Shown here: piece after piece, positions 41,749 to 51,941 of the stretch | How the letters are laid out: every line of letters starts with the position of its first letter | Position numbering within the stretch: the stretch's first letter is position 1 | NCBI GenBank assembly: GCA_949296245.1 | Contig: CASFNW010000013.1 | Coordinates: forward strand, 1-64,000 | DNA from: an uncultured bacterium | GTDB taxonomy: Bacteria > Cyanobacteriota > Vampirovibrionia > Gastranaerophilales > Gastranaerophilaceae | DNA: 64,000 nucleotides | Direction of reading: 5' to 3' | Position numbers and translations under genes: made by a program | Notes under the pieces: generated by a model | The model's database searches: none | What the model was told of the DNA's origin: nothing | Seen by the model: only the letters and a program-made list of their open reading frames with translations

Positions 41749-42733
41749 AAATATAAGAATAGGAAATGTTGAAATAAAAAGCTGTGCGGCTCTTGCACCT
41801 ATGGCTGGAATTACAGATATGCCGTTAAGGCAGCTGGTGAGGAAATTTTCTAAAAACTGTCTTTTAACAACAGAAATGATAAGCTCTGAAATGCTTATGC
41901 AAAACAGACCTGATGAGCATGAAAAAATAACTGCTTATCAACAAAATGAATTTCCTCTGGCATTTCAAATATCCGGACACAAGCCTTTTATGATGGCAAA
42001 GGCTGCAAAAATACTTGCTGATAAAGGTGCTTCTATAATTGATATAAATATGGGATGTCCGGTAAAAAAAGTTGTTTCAGGAGGCGACGGCTCAGCTCTT
42101 ATGCGAACACCGCAGCTTGCTTGTGATATAGTAAAGGCCGTTAAAGATGCTGTTGATATCCCTGTTACGGTCAAATTCAGGCTCGGATACACTGCTTCAG
42201 AACAAAATTTTATGGAATTTGCTGCGTTAATGCAATCAGCAGGAGCAGATGCAATTACCATTCACTGCAGAACCCGTTCACAAATGTATTCCGGTAAAGC
42301 GGATTGGGACGCTATAGCTGCAATAAAAAAAGAGATTCGAGTGCCGGTTTTTGCAAATGGTGATATTGTATCTCCCGAGACGGCTAAAGAATGTCTTGAA
42401 AAAGCGGGTACAGACGGTATTGCTGTTGCCAGAGGCGTTTTGGGTCAGCCGGATTTGATTTTTAGGATAGAACATTATCTGCAAACAGGTGAGTTGCTGC
42501 CAGAGCCTGATATTTTTCAAAAAATAGAACTTCTGAAAGAACATATAAAAGATGAAATTGAACTCAGAGGAGAAAAGGTGGCAATGCAGTTTGTCAGAAA
42601 GTTTTACCCTTACTATATAAGAGGAATAAGAGATGCTGCAATATACAGAGGCAAGCTTGTAACAGAGACTGATTTTGATAGAGTTATGAAACTCCTAGAC
42701 TTGATAGCCCAAAGAGAGCCTGCTGAAGTATAA
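41720..42733 (+). CDS. dusB: tRNA-dihydrouridine synthase
   Basis: A 337-residue FMN enzyme that reduces uridines in tRNA D loops. The TIM barrel starts with ALAPMAGITDMPLRQLV, the active-site cysteine is in DINMGCPVKKVVSGGDGSAL, and the FMN phosphate loop is FANGDIVSPETAKECLEKAG plus GIAVARGVLGQP. The C-terminal helical tRNA-binding part is complete. Overall it fits DusB best. The ATG lies inside the end of the TPR gene, overlapping by 29 bp, so translation may be coupled. A GIY-YIG gene follows after 3 bp. Confidence 0.94.
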   Translation: MNQNLQQKNKNIRIGNVEIKSCAALAPMAGITDMPLRQLVRKFSKNCLLTTEMISSEMLMQNRPDEHEKITAYQQNEFPLAFQISGHKPFMMAKAAKILADKGASIIDINMGCPVKKVVSGGDGSALMRTPQLACDIVKAVKDAVDIPVTVKFRLGYTASEQNFMEFAALMQSAGADAITIHCRTRSQMYSGKADWDAIAAIKKEIRVPVFANGDIVSPETAKECLEKAGTDGIAVARGVLGQPDLIFRIEHYLQTGELLPEPDIFQKIELLKEHIKDEIELRGEKVAMQFVRKFYPYYIRGIRDAAIYRGKLVTETDFDRVMKLLDLIAQREPAEV

Positions 42734-42736
42734 ATT

Positions 42737-43003
42737 ATGGAAAAGAAGTTTTATACATACATAATTTTGACAGTGGATAATACTCTTTATTGCGGGTATA
42801 CAGATGATCCAAAATCAAGATTTGAAAAGCATAAAGCAGGTCTTGCCGCAAAATATACACGTTCGCATAAACCGCTAAAAATGGTTTATATAAAAGAGTT
42901 CGCAACTAAATCCGAAGCAATGAAAGAAGAATCCCGGATAAAAAAATTAACACGCAAGCAAAAAGAAGAACTTGTTAAGAGCTCTTCTTTATATCAGTAT
43001 TAG
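42737..43003 (+). CDS. GIY-YIG domain protein (UPF0213/YhbQ-like)
   Basis: An 88-residue single-domain GIY-YIG nuclease-fold protein. The motif is YTYIILTVDNTLYCGYTDD, with the Tyr pair, then RFEKHKAGLAAKYTRSHKP, which carries the conserved Arg and His, and MKEESRIKKLTRKQKEEL with the metal Glu. Length matches the small YhbQ group, whose role in DNA repair or tRNA/DNA processing is unclear. It starts 3 bp after dusB, so it is co-transcribed. Its stop overlaps the convergent membrane-protein gene by 4 bp. Confidence 0.9.
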   Translation: MEKKFYTYIILTVDNTLYCGYTDDPKSRFEKHKAGLAAKYTRSHKPLKMVYIKEFATKSEAMKEESRIKKLTRKQKEELVKSSSLYQY

Positions 43004-44304
43004 TTGTTTTGCTTGCTTTTAAACGACAATTTGTCTTTGAAATCGGAAACATTTTTTAATCCGGGTTCAACAAATTTTTTGATGATATACTTGTGTACAA
43101 AATTGTCAATAGGAATAGCAAGCAGTGCCAGCGAAATAAACCCGCCGGTTGTTTTTAAAAGACCCATTTTCAGTTTTTTGTTCTGTATAAATTTATTAAT
43201 AACTTCATTGGAAATCGTTGCTTTTTGGGCAAGAGTTTCAATCAGCTTTTTGTTATTTTCATTTTTCATTAATCTGTTTAATAACGAAGCAGAGACCTGT
43301 TTCCCGTTATCAGTCGCAGATACAAGTACTTTCCTGTCACTGATATTAGGGAATTCCGTTCTTATTATCTTGATTAAGTCAGAATACTTGTTTTCACCGG
43401 AAGAAAGAATCTTTTCAATAACAAAATTGGGTCTTTCTTTTATGAGTGTTTGGGCACTCATTTCTGATTTTTGAAGTGCTTTATTGTATATTTTTAGTAA
43501 ATTTTTACCGAATTTCCTGTCATTAAGATAATTTTCAATATTCTCCCTTGATTGTGTTTCAAGGACTGTTTGTAAATCAAAAATGTCATAGACTTTTCTC
43601 TGTAAATATGATTCGATTTTTGTACGTTCTGTTTTACAAGAGGCATTGTAGCCTGACGGGTGTCCGAAAAATTTTAAAATCTTTTTAAACACACTTTCTT
43701 TTTTTATTTTTTCTTTCGTTGCATCAAGTTCATGTAAAAAACTGTGGTCATATATTCTTTCCCATACGGCATCTTTGCCTTTTTTCAGTTTACCGTTTTC
43801 TATTCTGTCACCTTTTGCAAACTTTGCCTTGGCAAAATCATCCTGAAGTTTTTCAAACAATTCTTCTTTCACTGTTGCACTCAGACCCGAGTTATCAAAC
43901 CTTGTAAACTGTCCTGCAATGCCTTGTCCTATTTTTACGGCTGTTGTAGGCAGGATTACACTGGCAAGTGCCTGAAAAGTAGCCTGCTCCACTGCCGCTG
44001 AGGCTGAGGCTTTTGTATAATCTCCTTCTTTTCCCCTTTTATATTTATCATAAATATCTGCACCCAGATACATTAAAGCAGGCACCCACAGTGCAAGCTC
44101 TGCTGCTTTACCCCATCCGGGCATTGCAGATACTGCGGCACCGACTTCGTTTGAATAACCGAAGGCTCTCAACGGATATTTTGCTAAAGGATCATTCGGA
44201 TTTTGTATAATCTCTTTAACTTCTTCCTGTTTAGTTTTTTGTTTTATAGGTGTAAGCTTTACTTTTGGCATTATTAATGCATAAGTCGAGTTAAATTCCG
44301 TCAA
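43000..44304 (-). CDS. Hypothetical protein with hydrophobic segments
   Basis: A 434-residue protein. Hydrophobic regions lie at about 60-85 (AAELALWVPALMYLGADI), 112-135 (ALASVILPTTAVKIG) and near the C-terminus (GGFISLALLAIPIDNFVH). The middle (150-370) is Lys/Glu-rich and helical. The style matches the proteins at 19802 and 27677. TTG 44304 has GGGAGA 6 nt upstream; ATG 44271 has no site, so I prefer TTG. The 44305-44495 gap before it holds no gene. Function unknown. Confidence 0.65.
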   Translation of the reverse strand: MTEFNSTYALIMPKVKLTPIKQKTKQEEVKEIIQNPNDPLAKYPLRAFGYSNEVGAAVSAMPGWGKAAELALWVPALMYLGADIYDKYKRGKEGDYTKASASAAVEQATFQALASVILPTTAVKIGQGIAGQFTRFDNSGLSATVKEELFEKLQDDFAKAKFAKGDRIENGKLKKGKDAVWERIYDHSFLHELDATKEKIKKESVFKKILKFFGHPSGYNASCKTERTKIESYLQRKVYDIFDLQTVLETQSRENIENYLNDRKFGKNLLKIYNKALQKSEMSAQTLIKERPNFVIEKILSSGENKYSDLIKIIRTEFPNISDRKVLVSATDNGKQVSASLLNRLMKNENNKKLIETLAQKATISNEVINKFIQNKKLKMGLLKTTGGFISLALLAIPIDNFVHKYIIKKFVEPGLKNVSDFKDKLSFKSKQNN

Positions 44305-44495
44305 TTAAAATCTCCCTGCAGTCTATATCTTATTCGGTTAGTGAACTTCTATAGTATTCCAAACATTATGATAAGTAAACAACCGTAAAAAAAATTTTTG
44401 CTATTGCCGGTGCATTTTTTATCAATAATTTTCTACTACAGATAGAAATCTATGTATCTGCTGTTCTTTTATCTCGAATCCTGAAATTTGTGGTA

Positions 44496-44930
44496 TTAAA
44501 ATTTTAATTCTTTTACTTCATTGTTGTAATGAGCAACAATATAGTTAAATATTTTTTGCGGAATCTGCGGAGAAAAATAATAGCTGTTATCACATGGTGT
44601 TATTTTTATAAAAGTAGAGCTTTTATCTTTTTTATAAACACTTATCAAAAATTCTTTATTTTCCGCTTTAAAAACTATGTAACCGTTTCTTGACTGGATT
44701 TCCAACAATTCAAATTTTGAACCCTCAACAGAGGATAAAGCCAGATAAAATAATTTTTCAAAAGGGAGTTTGTACAGCTTTATGCAATCCCGATAATTTG
44801 TATACTGAGCTGCCGTTTGAGCATATGCAGCTTCCAGCTCATCTTCTTTTGCAAAAGTCTTTGCATAGAACCCTGATACCAAAGACAGATAAATAATCAA
44901 AACTGCTGTAAATATTTTTTTTATGTTCAT
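44496..44930 (-). CDS. Small secreted hypothetical protein
   Basis: A 144-residue protein with a signal peptide (MNIKKIFTAVLIIYLSLVSG, cleavage near 24-28). The mature part is a single small alpha/beta domain (KLFYLALSSVEGSKFELLEI, GYIVFKAENKEFLISVYKK). Its ATG overlaps the polA stop as TAATG, so it is translated from the polA transcript. No family known to me. An envelope location is likely. Co-location with polA is probably incidental. Confidence 0.72.
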   Translation of the reverse strand: MNIKKIFTAVLIIYLSLVSGFYAKTFAKEDELEAAYAQTAAQYTNYRDCIKLYKLPFEKLFYLALSSVEGSKFELLEIQSRNGYIVFKAENKEFLISVYKKDKSSTFIKITPCDNSYYFSPQIPQKIFNYIVAHYNNEVKELKF

Positions 44931-47911
44931 TATTCTCCGTCATCTCCCATCCAGGTTGAACCGTATTCTATATCCACAACGAGCGGTACTTTAAAAGGCT
45001 GATTGAGTTCCATAGCTTGTTTTACGAGATGTTGCACCTCATTTAGTTCGTCTTTAAATGTTTCAACAATCAGTTCATCGTGAACCTGCATAATCATTTT
45101 GGATTTTAATTTGTTATCTCTCAATTTTTTTTCAAAATCTATCATCGCCAGTTTTATTAAATCTGATGCTGTACCCTGCAAAGGTGTATTTATAGCTGCA
45201 CGCTGTGCAAATTCTTTTATATTTCTGTTAGAGCTCATTAACTCGTCTAAAAGATAGCGTTTTCTTCCGTAGAGAGTTCTTGCATATCCGTTGCGGTAAG
45301 CTTCTTGTATAGAATTTTCCATATACTCTTTAACTTTCGGGTATGTCAAAAAGTATTTATCAATAAACTCCTGCGCTTCTTCATTTGATATTCCGAGAGA
45401 GGAAGCCAGTCCCCAGCGTGTCTGCCCGTAGATAATTCCAAAGTTTACGGCTTTTGCTCTGCTTCGCATTTCTTTTGTAACTTCACTCAAAGGTACGTCA
45501 AATACTTTTGCCGCTGTTTGAGCGTGAACATCTTCGCCTGAGTTAAAGGCTTGTATAAGATTTTCATCACCGGAACAGTGTGCCAGCAGTCTGAGTTCTA
45601 TCTGTGAATAATCAGCGGATAAAAGCACCTGAGATGTTTTGTTCTCAGGAACAAAAGCTTTTCTTATACGGCTGCCGAGTTTTGTTCTTACCGGAATATT
45701 CTGCAAATTCGGATTAGAAGAGGACAATCTTCCCGTTACCGTAACTGTCTGGTTGTAGCTTGTATGGATTTTTCCGTCAACTGGACTTATCAAATCAGGA
45801 AGGGCATCTACATATGTTGATTTTATTTTTGTATACTGTCTGTACTGCAAAAGACATCTTGCAATTTCATGGTCTTTAGCCAGTTCCTCCAGTACTTTTG
45901 CGTCTGTAGAAAATTTTTGCGCACCGCGTTTTTTTGTTTTATGCTCAATACCCATTTTCTCAAAAAGTATTGCTGCTACCTGTTTGGGCGAATTTATATT
46001 AAAGCTTTCTCCTGCAATAGCGTATATTTTTGTTTCGATATCTTTTAAATTTTCATCAAGTTCTTTTGACAACACCGATAAATACCCTGTATCCAGAGAC
46101 ACGCCCTGTGCTTCCATTTTTGCAAGTACAAGGCTTGTAGGCACTTCTATGTCATAGAGAAGTTTTTTGCCTTCATCATCAAGTTTTTTCTGCCAGTATC
46201 TGGTTAATTCCAGTGTTACAAAAGCATCATCACAGGCATAATCAGAGCATTCTTCTATACTGACATTATCCATTGTGATTTGATTTTTACCTTTCCCTAT
46301 AAGCTCGTCAATCTCTGTCATAAAATAATCGAGATTCTCGGCAGCCTGAACCTTTAATCCGTGTTTTCTTGAGGGATCGTTTATATAACTGGCAAGCATT
46401 GTATCAAAGATTATACCCTGAAGATTAATTCCGTACTTTAAGAGAGTATTGATTTCATACTTTGCGTTTTGAAAAGTTTTATAGATTGACGGGTTTTCAA
46501 ACACCGGTTTAAGATTTTCCAGTACATAGTCCATATCCAATTGCTCGCCTACTTTATGAAACACCGGAATATAAAAAGATTTTGTCTGTCCTTCGTTTTC
46601 TGTCAAAACGACTTTGGAATCTTTTGCTTTGATTTCTTCATTATAAGCAAGAGATATACCGACAAGGTCAGCTTCCAGCGCATTAACTGATGTTGTTTCC
46701 GTATCCATTGCAAAAAGAGTCTGCTGTTTCAGGATTTCAAGCAGTTCTTCAAAGTCTTTTTTTGTAACAATGGTCTTTCTGTCATTATAAAGGCTGTTTA
46801 CTTTTTCTGTATTAACTGCAGCAAACAAACCGAGCTGCTGCTGTGAAGCGTGCTGTTCTTGTATATTATTATTTTGTGATGATTCTTCAGGCTGGTTTGG
46901 CTTTATTTTCCCGTCTTTCAGGCTTATAAAGTCAATAAGTTTTTGATCCGCAATCTGCTGCTTTTTCATCTCGGCAGAATCAATATTTTCCGGCTTTGAA
47001 GCTAAAGAACAAACACTGAAAGGACGCAGAATTTCCGGAAGATTCTTTAAAAAGCTGAAAAATTGCACTTTTTTTAAAAATTCGCTTACTTTATCTACAT
47101 CAGGCATTTCAAGTTTTGTTTTGTCAAAATCAAAATCTATATCAACATCACGTTTTATTGTTGCAAGATAATAGCTTAATTTCGCATCTTCCACACCGTT
47201 TTTTAATTTTTCTTTCAGCGATTTTCCTTCGACCTCATCTATATGTGCAAGAACATTATCAAGAGTCTGAAACCGGTCTAAGAGTTTTGCTGCGGTTTTT
47301 TCGCCTATTCCTTTAATACCGGGGATATTGTCTGAGGTGTCGCCTCTCAGCGCTTTGTAATCAATAACCTGATCGGGATAAACGCCCAGTTTATTATAAA
47401 CTCTTGCCCAGTCATATTCTACAAGTTCACCTTTTGAAGGAATCAAAACACTTACATTGCCTTCTCTGTCAATAAGCTGGAAAGCATCCTGGTCACCTGT
47501 CAGAATTATCGTCTTATGTCCGAGTTTTGTTGCTTTATCAGCAATAGTACCGATAACATCATCAGCTTCAAAGCCCTGTTTTGTATAAATAGGAATATTA
47601 AAAGCCTCAAGACCTTCCATAATAAGTCCCATCTGGCTTTTCATTGTATCAGGCATCTGTTCTCTGTTTGCCTTATACTCCTGATAGCATTCTGTTCTAA
47701 ATGTATCGTGGCTTACATCAAATGTTACGGCAATACAATCCGGAGCAATTTTTGTATTTTTTAAAAGGTCAAATATAGCTTTAAAAAAGCCAAACACTGC
47801 CCAGGTAGGTTCTTTATCTGAGGTTTTCATGCCTGTTCTCTCCAGTGCAAAAAAGCTCCTGAAAGCCAGTGCATGTCCGTCTATTAAAATCAGTGTTTTC
47901 CTTTTATCCAT
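44930..47911 (-). CDS. polA: DNA polymerase I
   Basis: A 993-residue repair and lagging-strand polymerase. Residues 1-295 form the 5'-3' exonuclease (LILIDGHALAFRSFFAL, EADDVIGTIA, LTGDQDAFQLI). A linker rich in Gln and Asn (about 330-370) follows. The 3'-5' exonuclease appears functional: FAMDTETTSVNALE holds the metal-binding Asp and Glu. The C-terminal polymerase has SADYSQIELRLLAHCSGD (motif A), RAKAVNFGIIYG (motif B) and IMQVHDELIVE (motif C). All three domains are present, unlike Taq-type enzymes with a dead proofreading site. Confidence 0.98.
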   Translation of the reverse strand: MDKRKTLILIDGHALAFRSFFALERTGMKTSDKEPTWAVFGFFKAIFDLLKNTKIAPDCIAVTFDVSHDTFRTECYQEYKANREQMPDTMKSQMGLIMEGLEAFNIPIYTKQGFEADDVIGTIADKATKLGHKTIILTGDQDAFQLIDREGNVSVLIPSKGELVEYDWARVYNKLGVYPDQVIDYKALRGDTSDNIPGIKGIGEKTAAKLLDRFQTLDNVLAHIDEVEGKSLKEKLKNGVEDAKLSYYLATIKRDVDIDFDFDKTKLEMPDVDKVSEFLKKVQFFSFLKNLPEILRPFSVCSLASKPENIDSAEMKKQQIADQKLIDFISLKDGKIKPNQPEESSQNNNIQEQHASQQQLGLFAAVNTEKVNSLYNDRKTIVTKKDFEELLEILKQQTLFAMDTETTSVNALEADLVGISLAYNEEIKAKDSKVVLTENEGQTKSFYIPVFHKVGEQLDMDYVLENLKPVFENPSIYKTFQNAKYEINTLLKYGINLQGIIFDTMLASYINDPSRKHGLKVQAAENLDYFMTEIDELIGKGKNQITMDNVSIEECSDYACDDAFVTLELTRYWQKKLDDEGKKLLYDIEVPTSLVLAKMEAQGVSLDTGYLSVLSKELDENLKDIETKIYAIAGESFNINSPKQVAAILFEKMGIEHKTKKRGAQKFSTDAKVLEELAKDHEIARCLLQYRQYTKIKSTYVDALPDLISPVDGKIHTSYNQTVTVTGRLSSSNPNLQNIPVRTKLGSRIRKAFVPENKTSQVLLSADYSQIELRLLAHCSGDENLIQAFNSGEDVHAQTAAKVFDVPLSEVTKEMRSRAKAVNFGIIYGQTRWGLASSLGISNEEAQEFIDKYFLTYPKVKEYMENSIQEAYRNGYARTLYGRKRYLLDELMSSNRNIKEFAQRAAINTPLQGTASDLIKLAMIDFEKKLRDNKLKSKMIMQVHDELIVETFKDELNEVQHLVKQAMELNQPFKVPLVVDIEYGSTWMGDDGE

Positions 47912-48061
47912 ACCCGTACCCCTGCTGTTTCAGATAAATTTTAGCATATACAAAAACAAAAGGCTAATGATAGCAGGTGAATTGTTGCGGATTTGTTCGA
48001 AAATAAATAGTAAGTTATAATTAATATTAACTGCATTTTGTGATTCCGGGGTAAATATAAA

Positions 48062-49783
48062 ATGTTTTCTGCTAAAAACTCTTGTAAAACTTATGATAAT
48101 GATAAAAAATATGCAAGAAATATATTGCTTTTTCTTGAAAATAAAACGCAAGATTATCAGAATCGTGTGGCACTCGGAATAAGAACACATCATGGCTGGA
48201 ATGAATACACTTATAAAGGCATAGGCAGGCTGTCAAGAAAAATTGCCTGCTATTTGATAAATAACCTTAACATAAAAAAAGGTGAAAGATTGGCTATTCT
48301 GTCCGAATCAAGACCGGAATTCGGCGCAGCTGTATTTGCCTCTGTTCTTTCAGGCTTAATTACCGTTCCTCTTGATATAAAACTCACAAAATACGAACTA
48401 AAAACTATACTGTCAGATTGTCTGCCTGAAGTTTTGGTTGTATCAAATTCCTTTTTGCAGACAGCAGAGGAACTGCAAAAAGAAGTTCCTTCCGTTAAAT
48501 ACATAATATCACTTGATGAAACAGGACACAGTGAAAAATCTGTTCAGTCCATACACAAACTTCCTGATAACTATGAAGCAAAATGGAAACACAGAAGTAA
48601 TAAATCAACAGCTCTTATTATTTATACCTCGGGAACAACAGGTTCTCCAAAAGGGGTTGAAATTACTTTTGAAAATATGCTTACACAGCTGAATGACATT
48701 GCCGTATTGTATAAAAAATTTTTCGGAAGACATAATGTGACCTCAGTGCTTTCTATATTGCCAATGAACCATTTGTTTGAACTGACGGTCGGCTTTTCGG
48801 TGATGTTAAGCTGGGGATTGTCAGTATATTACACAAAAACACTTAAACCCAAAGACATTCTGGATATCATGCAGGAAAAACATATTAACTTTATGATTGT
48901 TGTGCCTGCATTTTTAAAGCTTCTTAAATCCGGTATCGAGTCTGAAATACGGGCCTCAAATCTATTTGTTCGAATATTATTTAAAACAATGTTTTTTGCT
49001 GCGCAGTTTATTCCGTTTTATTCTGTTCGAAAACTTATGTTTTACAAAGTTCATAAAAAATTCGGAGGTAAGTTTTTCGGCTGTATTTCAGGAGGTGCGC
49101 CTCTTGATGTGTCTGTCGGAGAATTTTTTGAAAGAATAGGTATCAGAGTATTTCAAGGATACGGTTTGACCGAGACTAGCCCTGTTGTATGCGTAAATTA
49201 TGACAAAAAAGGAGATATCGCATCTGTAGGCCGTCCGTTAAAAAGTGTTCTTGCAAAGATTGATGAAAGAACAGGCGAGCTGATGTTAAAAGGCCCCTCT
49301 GTTATGAAAGGCTATTATAACAGGTCTGATTTAACCGAACAGGTTATGACAGAAGACGGCTGGCTGCATACAGGAGATATAGCAAATATTGATAAGGACG
49401 GGCACATACATATAACAGGCAGAATTAAGAATATGATTGTGCTTTCCGGAGGAAAAAAGGTATTTCCAGAGGAAGTGGAATCGGTTCTTTCTTTAAGCGA
49501 AAATTTTTCGGAAGTGTGTGTATTCGGTTCCAGAAGAACAACAGGTGCAAAAGAAGGTTCAGAAGATATTACTGCGGTTATTGTACCGTCACAGAATCTT
49601 ATAACACAGGCAAAAGATGATAAAATGCTTAATATTCTTGTAAGAAACGAAGTAAAATATTTGTCAAAAAGACTTGCCGCATACAAGCGTCCGGTAAATG
49701 TTATAGTTTACAAAGAACCTTTGCCTAAAACAACAACAAGAAAAATAAAAAGAAAAGAAGTAAAAGAACTGGTAAACGCTTAA
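48062..49783 (+). CDS. AMP-dependent (long-chain) acyl-CoA synthetase
   Basis: A 573-residue ANL-superfamily ligase that activates a carboxylic acid, probably a fatty acid, to acyl-CoA via acyl-AMP. The P-loop is LIIYTSGTTGSPKGVEITFE, the A5 motif is FQGYGLTETSPVVCVN, A7 is LHTGDIANIDKDGHI, and the hinge is TGRIKNMIVLSGGKK. The C-terminal lysine is in PKTTTRKIKRKEV. GGGG stands about 10 nt before the ATG. It is divergent from polA. A perfect 14-bp hairpin follows the stop. Substrate cannot be read from sequence. Confidence 0.92.
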   Translation: MFSAKNSCKTYDNDKKYARNILLFLENKTQDYQNRVALGIRTHHGWNEYTYKGIGRLSRKIACYLINNLNIKKGERLAILSESRPEFGAAVFASVLSGLITVPLDIKLTKYELKTILSDCLPEVLVVSNSFLQTAEELQKEVPSVKYIISLDETGHSEKSVQSIHKLPDNYEAKWKHRSNKSTALIIYTSGTTGSPKGVEITFENMLTQLNDIAVLYKKFFGRHNVTSVLSILPMNHLFELTVGFSVMLSWGLSVYYTKTLKPKDILDIMQEKHINFMIVVPAFLKLLKSGIESEIRASNLFVRILFKTMFFAAQFIPFYSVRKLMFYKVHKKFGGKFFGCISGGAPLDVSVGEFFERIGIRVFQGYGLTETSPVVCVNYDKKGDIASVGRPLKSVLAKIDERTGELMLKGPSVMKGYYNRSDLTEQVMTEDGWLHTGDIANIDKDGHIHITGRIKNMIVLSGGKKVFPEEVESVLSLSENFSEVCVFGSRRTTGAKEGSEDITAVIVPSQNLITQAKDDKMLNILVRNEVKYLSKRLAAYKRPVNVIVYKEPLPKTTTRKIKRKEVKELVNA

Positions 49784-49785
49784 AT

Positions 49786-49820
49786 AAATAATCGGCCTGC
49801 TTTTAACAGGCCGATTATTT
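49786..49820. terminator. Bidirectional terminator between acyl-CoA synthetase and hpf
   Basis: AAATAATCGGCCTG and CAGGCCGATTATTT form a perfect 14-bp stem around a 7-nt loop. The A/T-rich outer part supplies T-runs on either strand. The two flanking genes converge here. Confidence 0.88.
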
Positions 49821-49850
49821 ATGTTGTATATTAATTTTTAACAATTTTTG

Positions 49851-50219
49851 TTATTCTTCAACAGCTTCTTCAGCTGTTTCTTCCATAACGGCACCTGTTC
49901 TTATAGAATCTGATTTTGATTTGCCTAGATTTTTGTCTTTGAATTTTTTAACCTGTCTTGCAAGTTTATCAGCTACCAAATCAATACTTGCATACATAGA
50001 TTCGGCTGATTCTGCCACATGCACCGCACCTGTAGTCAATTTGCAGGTAACTTCCGCTGTATGATTTTCAGCTACGCTCGGATTTTTTATTACTGTGAGC
50101 ATAACGTCTATGCCTTCAATCTGGTCATAGTGATTTGCAACCTTGCCGATTTTTTCTTTTGCATAAGCCTTGATTGCGTCTGTAATTTCAATGTTTTTTC
50201 CGTTTACGTAGATGCGCAT
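49851..50219 (-). CDS. hpf: Ribosome hibernation-promoting factor, short form
   Basis: A 122-residue protein that binds the 30S subunit in stationary phase. It has the beta-alpha-beta-beta-beta-alpha fold: MRIYVNGKNIEITDAIKAYA, KIGKVANHYDQIEGIDVMLTV, HTAEVTCKLTTGAVHVAES, and SMYASIDLVADKLARQVKKF. The C-terminal dimerisation domain of long HPF is absent; only a short acidic tail remains (EETAEEAVEE). ATG 50219 has GGAGG 6 nt upstream, so the longer frame to 50288 is not used. Confidence 0.93.
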   Translation of the reverse strand: MRIYVNGKNIEITDAIKAYAKEKIGKVANHYDQIEGIDVMLTVIKNPSVAENHTAEVTCKLTTGAVHVAESAESMYASIDLVADKLARQVKKFKDKNLGKSKSDSIRTGAVMEETAEEAVEE

Positions 50220-50331
50220 GTATTGCCTCCAATTAAATAATGATACCTTTCCAGTATACCTCAACTCTTGTCGAGTTGCAATCACCATTTGAGTTTTGTA
50301 TAATCAAATAAAATCGGAGAGGAGTACTTAT

Positions 50332-51930
50332 ATGAAAAAATTTTTTATAAATATTTTGACCGCATTACTTTTTGTATTCCCTGTTTTGACGGCAGCACCA
50401 TCTTATGCTGTTATGAATAACGGGGTATGGAGCAATGATTTAAAAAATCTTTTTCTCAAAAATCAGGCAATAATTCTTGCTATTAACATACGCTCTTTTA
50501 ATGCTGTTGATAAAAATAAAAACGACATAATCGAAACAGACAAAGGCGATATTGCCGGCAATTTTGTAAATGCTGTAAAAAGGCTGAATGAAATTTCTTC
50601 ATATGGTGTAAATACTCTTCATCTTCTTCCGATTACTCCTGTAGGAAAAATAAAAGCTATAGGTACAGCCGGTTCATTGTATGCAATATCCGATTTTACA
50701 AGACTAAATCCCCAGCTTGATGACCCGACAAATGACCTTAGTGTCGAAGAAGAAGCAAGAAATTTTATAAAAGAATGTCATAAAAGAAATATCAGAGTTA
50801 TTGTTGATTTACCGAGCTGCGGCTCTTATGACCTTTTCCTTGCAAAGCCGGAATTATTCGCTACGGGTGCGGACGGTCAGCCTGTTGTTCCCTCTGATTG
50901 GACTGATGTAAGACTTTTTAAAGTAACAAATGCTGACGGTTCTTTGAATGATGCACTTTTTAACGAATATAAAAAATACATTGATTTGGTGCAAAGACTT
51001 GGTGCAGATGGTATAAGAGCTGATGTTGCTACCTCAAAAACTCCGGAATTCTGGAACAAGCTTATTTCTTATGCAAAAGCAAAGGATTCTCAATTTCTAT
51101 TTTTAGCAGAAGCTTCAGAAAGCTGGACAGAACCTGTTGCACAGGGTGCACCTTTTACACCGGCATACAAACTTCTTGAAGCAGGATTTGACGGCTGGTA
51201 CGGCAGTTTCTTTAATTTTAAAGACTGGAAAACATCTGATAAGTTTGAAAAAGAATTTAATCTTGTTAGAGATGTAATAAAAGATTTTGAAATAAAAGGA
51301 ACTCCAAAAGCTGTAATAGGAAGCTTTGCAACACATGATGAACTTTCACCTATGGTTACGGGAGGATTTCCCTTTGCTGATATGTTAATCTGGCTGCAGG
51401 CTACATTACCTGTTAACAGCTATTTTGTTGACGGGTCTCAGACAGGTGACACATACCAGTATAAATATGCTAACCAGAAAGCATCAAAAACATTTACAGA
51501 TGATGATTATTATTATGTTCACAACGGAAAGTTTGATATATTTAACTTTTCAAGAAAACCGGGAGGAAAGAACAAAGAGCTGCTTGATGATTTTGCAGTA
51601 GCTAATAAATTTAAAATACTGGCATTTGAACTTTTGAACAAAGGTGATTTTTGTTTCTTAAATACAGATAATGCAGATGTATTTGCATATATTATAAAGT
51701 ACAAATATTCATCTGTACTTGTTGTTTTAAATAAAAATTTAAACTACACAAATAGTGCGGCAGTGGGTGTTAAAAACTTGAAAAAAGACGACATTGTTGT
51801 TCCTATAGAGTTTGGCGGCCAGCCAAAAGTAGAAAACGGCAAAATCACTTTTAATTTAATGCCGGGAGAGATAAATGTGTTTATGATAAGCAAAAATCTA
51901 CAGGCAGAGATGAATAAAAAGAAAAAATAG
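50332..51930 (+). CDS. Secreted GH13 (alpha-amylase family) protein
   Basis: A 532-residue protein with a signal peptide (MKKFFINILTALLFVFPVLT, cleavage after SYA near 28). The barrel shows GH13 regions: VIVDLPSC (region I), DGIRADVAT (region II, nucleophile Asp), FLFLAEASES (region III, Glu), and ATHDELS (region IV, HD pair). Region I lacks the usual NH of DxVxNH, and IV has TH for NH, so it is a divergent member with uncertain specificity. The C-terminal 100 residues are a beta-sandwich. GGAGAGG precedes ATG 50332. A sugar-binding protein and a sugar-type ABC ATPase lie further along. Confidence 0.85.
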   Translation: MKKFFINILTALLFVFPVLTAAPSYAVMNNGVWSNDLKNLFLKNQAIILAINIRSFNAVDKNKNDIIETDKGDIAGNFVNAVKRLNEISSYGVNTLHLLPITPVGKIKAIGTAGSLYAISDFTRLNPQLDDPTNDLSVEEEARNFIKECHKRNIRVIVDLPSCGSYDLFLAKPELFATGADGQPVVPSDWTDVRLFKVTNADGSLNDALFNEYKKYIDLVQRLGADGIRADVATSKTPEFWNKLISYAKAKDSQFLFLAEASESWTEPVAQGAPFTPAYKLLEAGFDGWYGSFFNFKDWKTSDKFEKEFNLVRDVIKDFEIKGTPKAVIGSFATHDELSPMVTGGFPFADMLIWLQATLPVNSYFVDGSQTGDTYQYKYANQKASKTFTDDDYYYVHNGKFDIFNFSRKPGGKNKELLDDFAVANKFKILAFELLNKGDFCFLNTDNADVFAYIIKYKYSSVLVVLNKNLNYTNSAAVGVKNLKKDDIVVPIEFGGQPKVENGKITFNLMPGEINVFMISKNLQAEMNKKKK

Positions 51931-51941
51931 TTTAATAAATT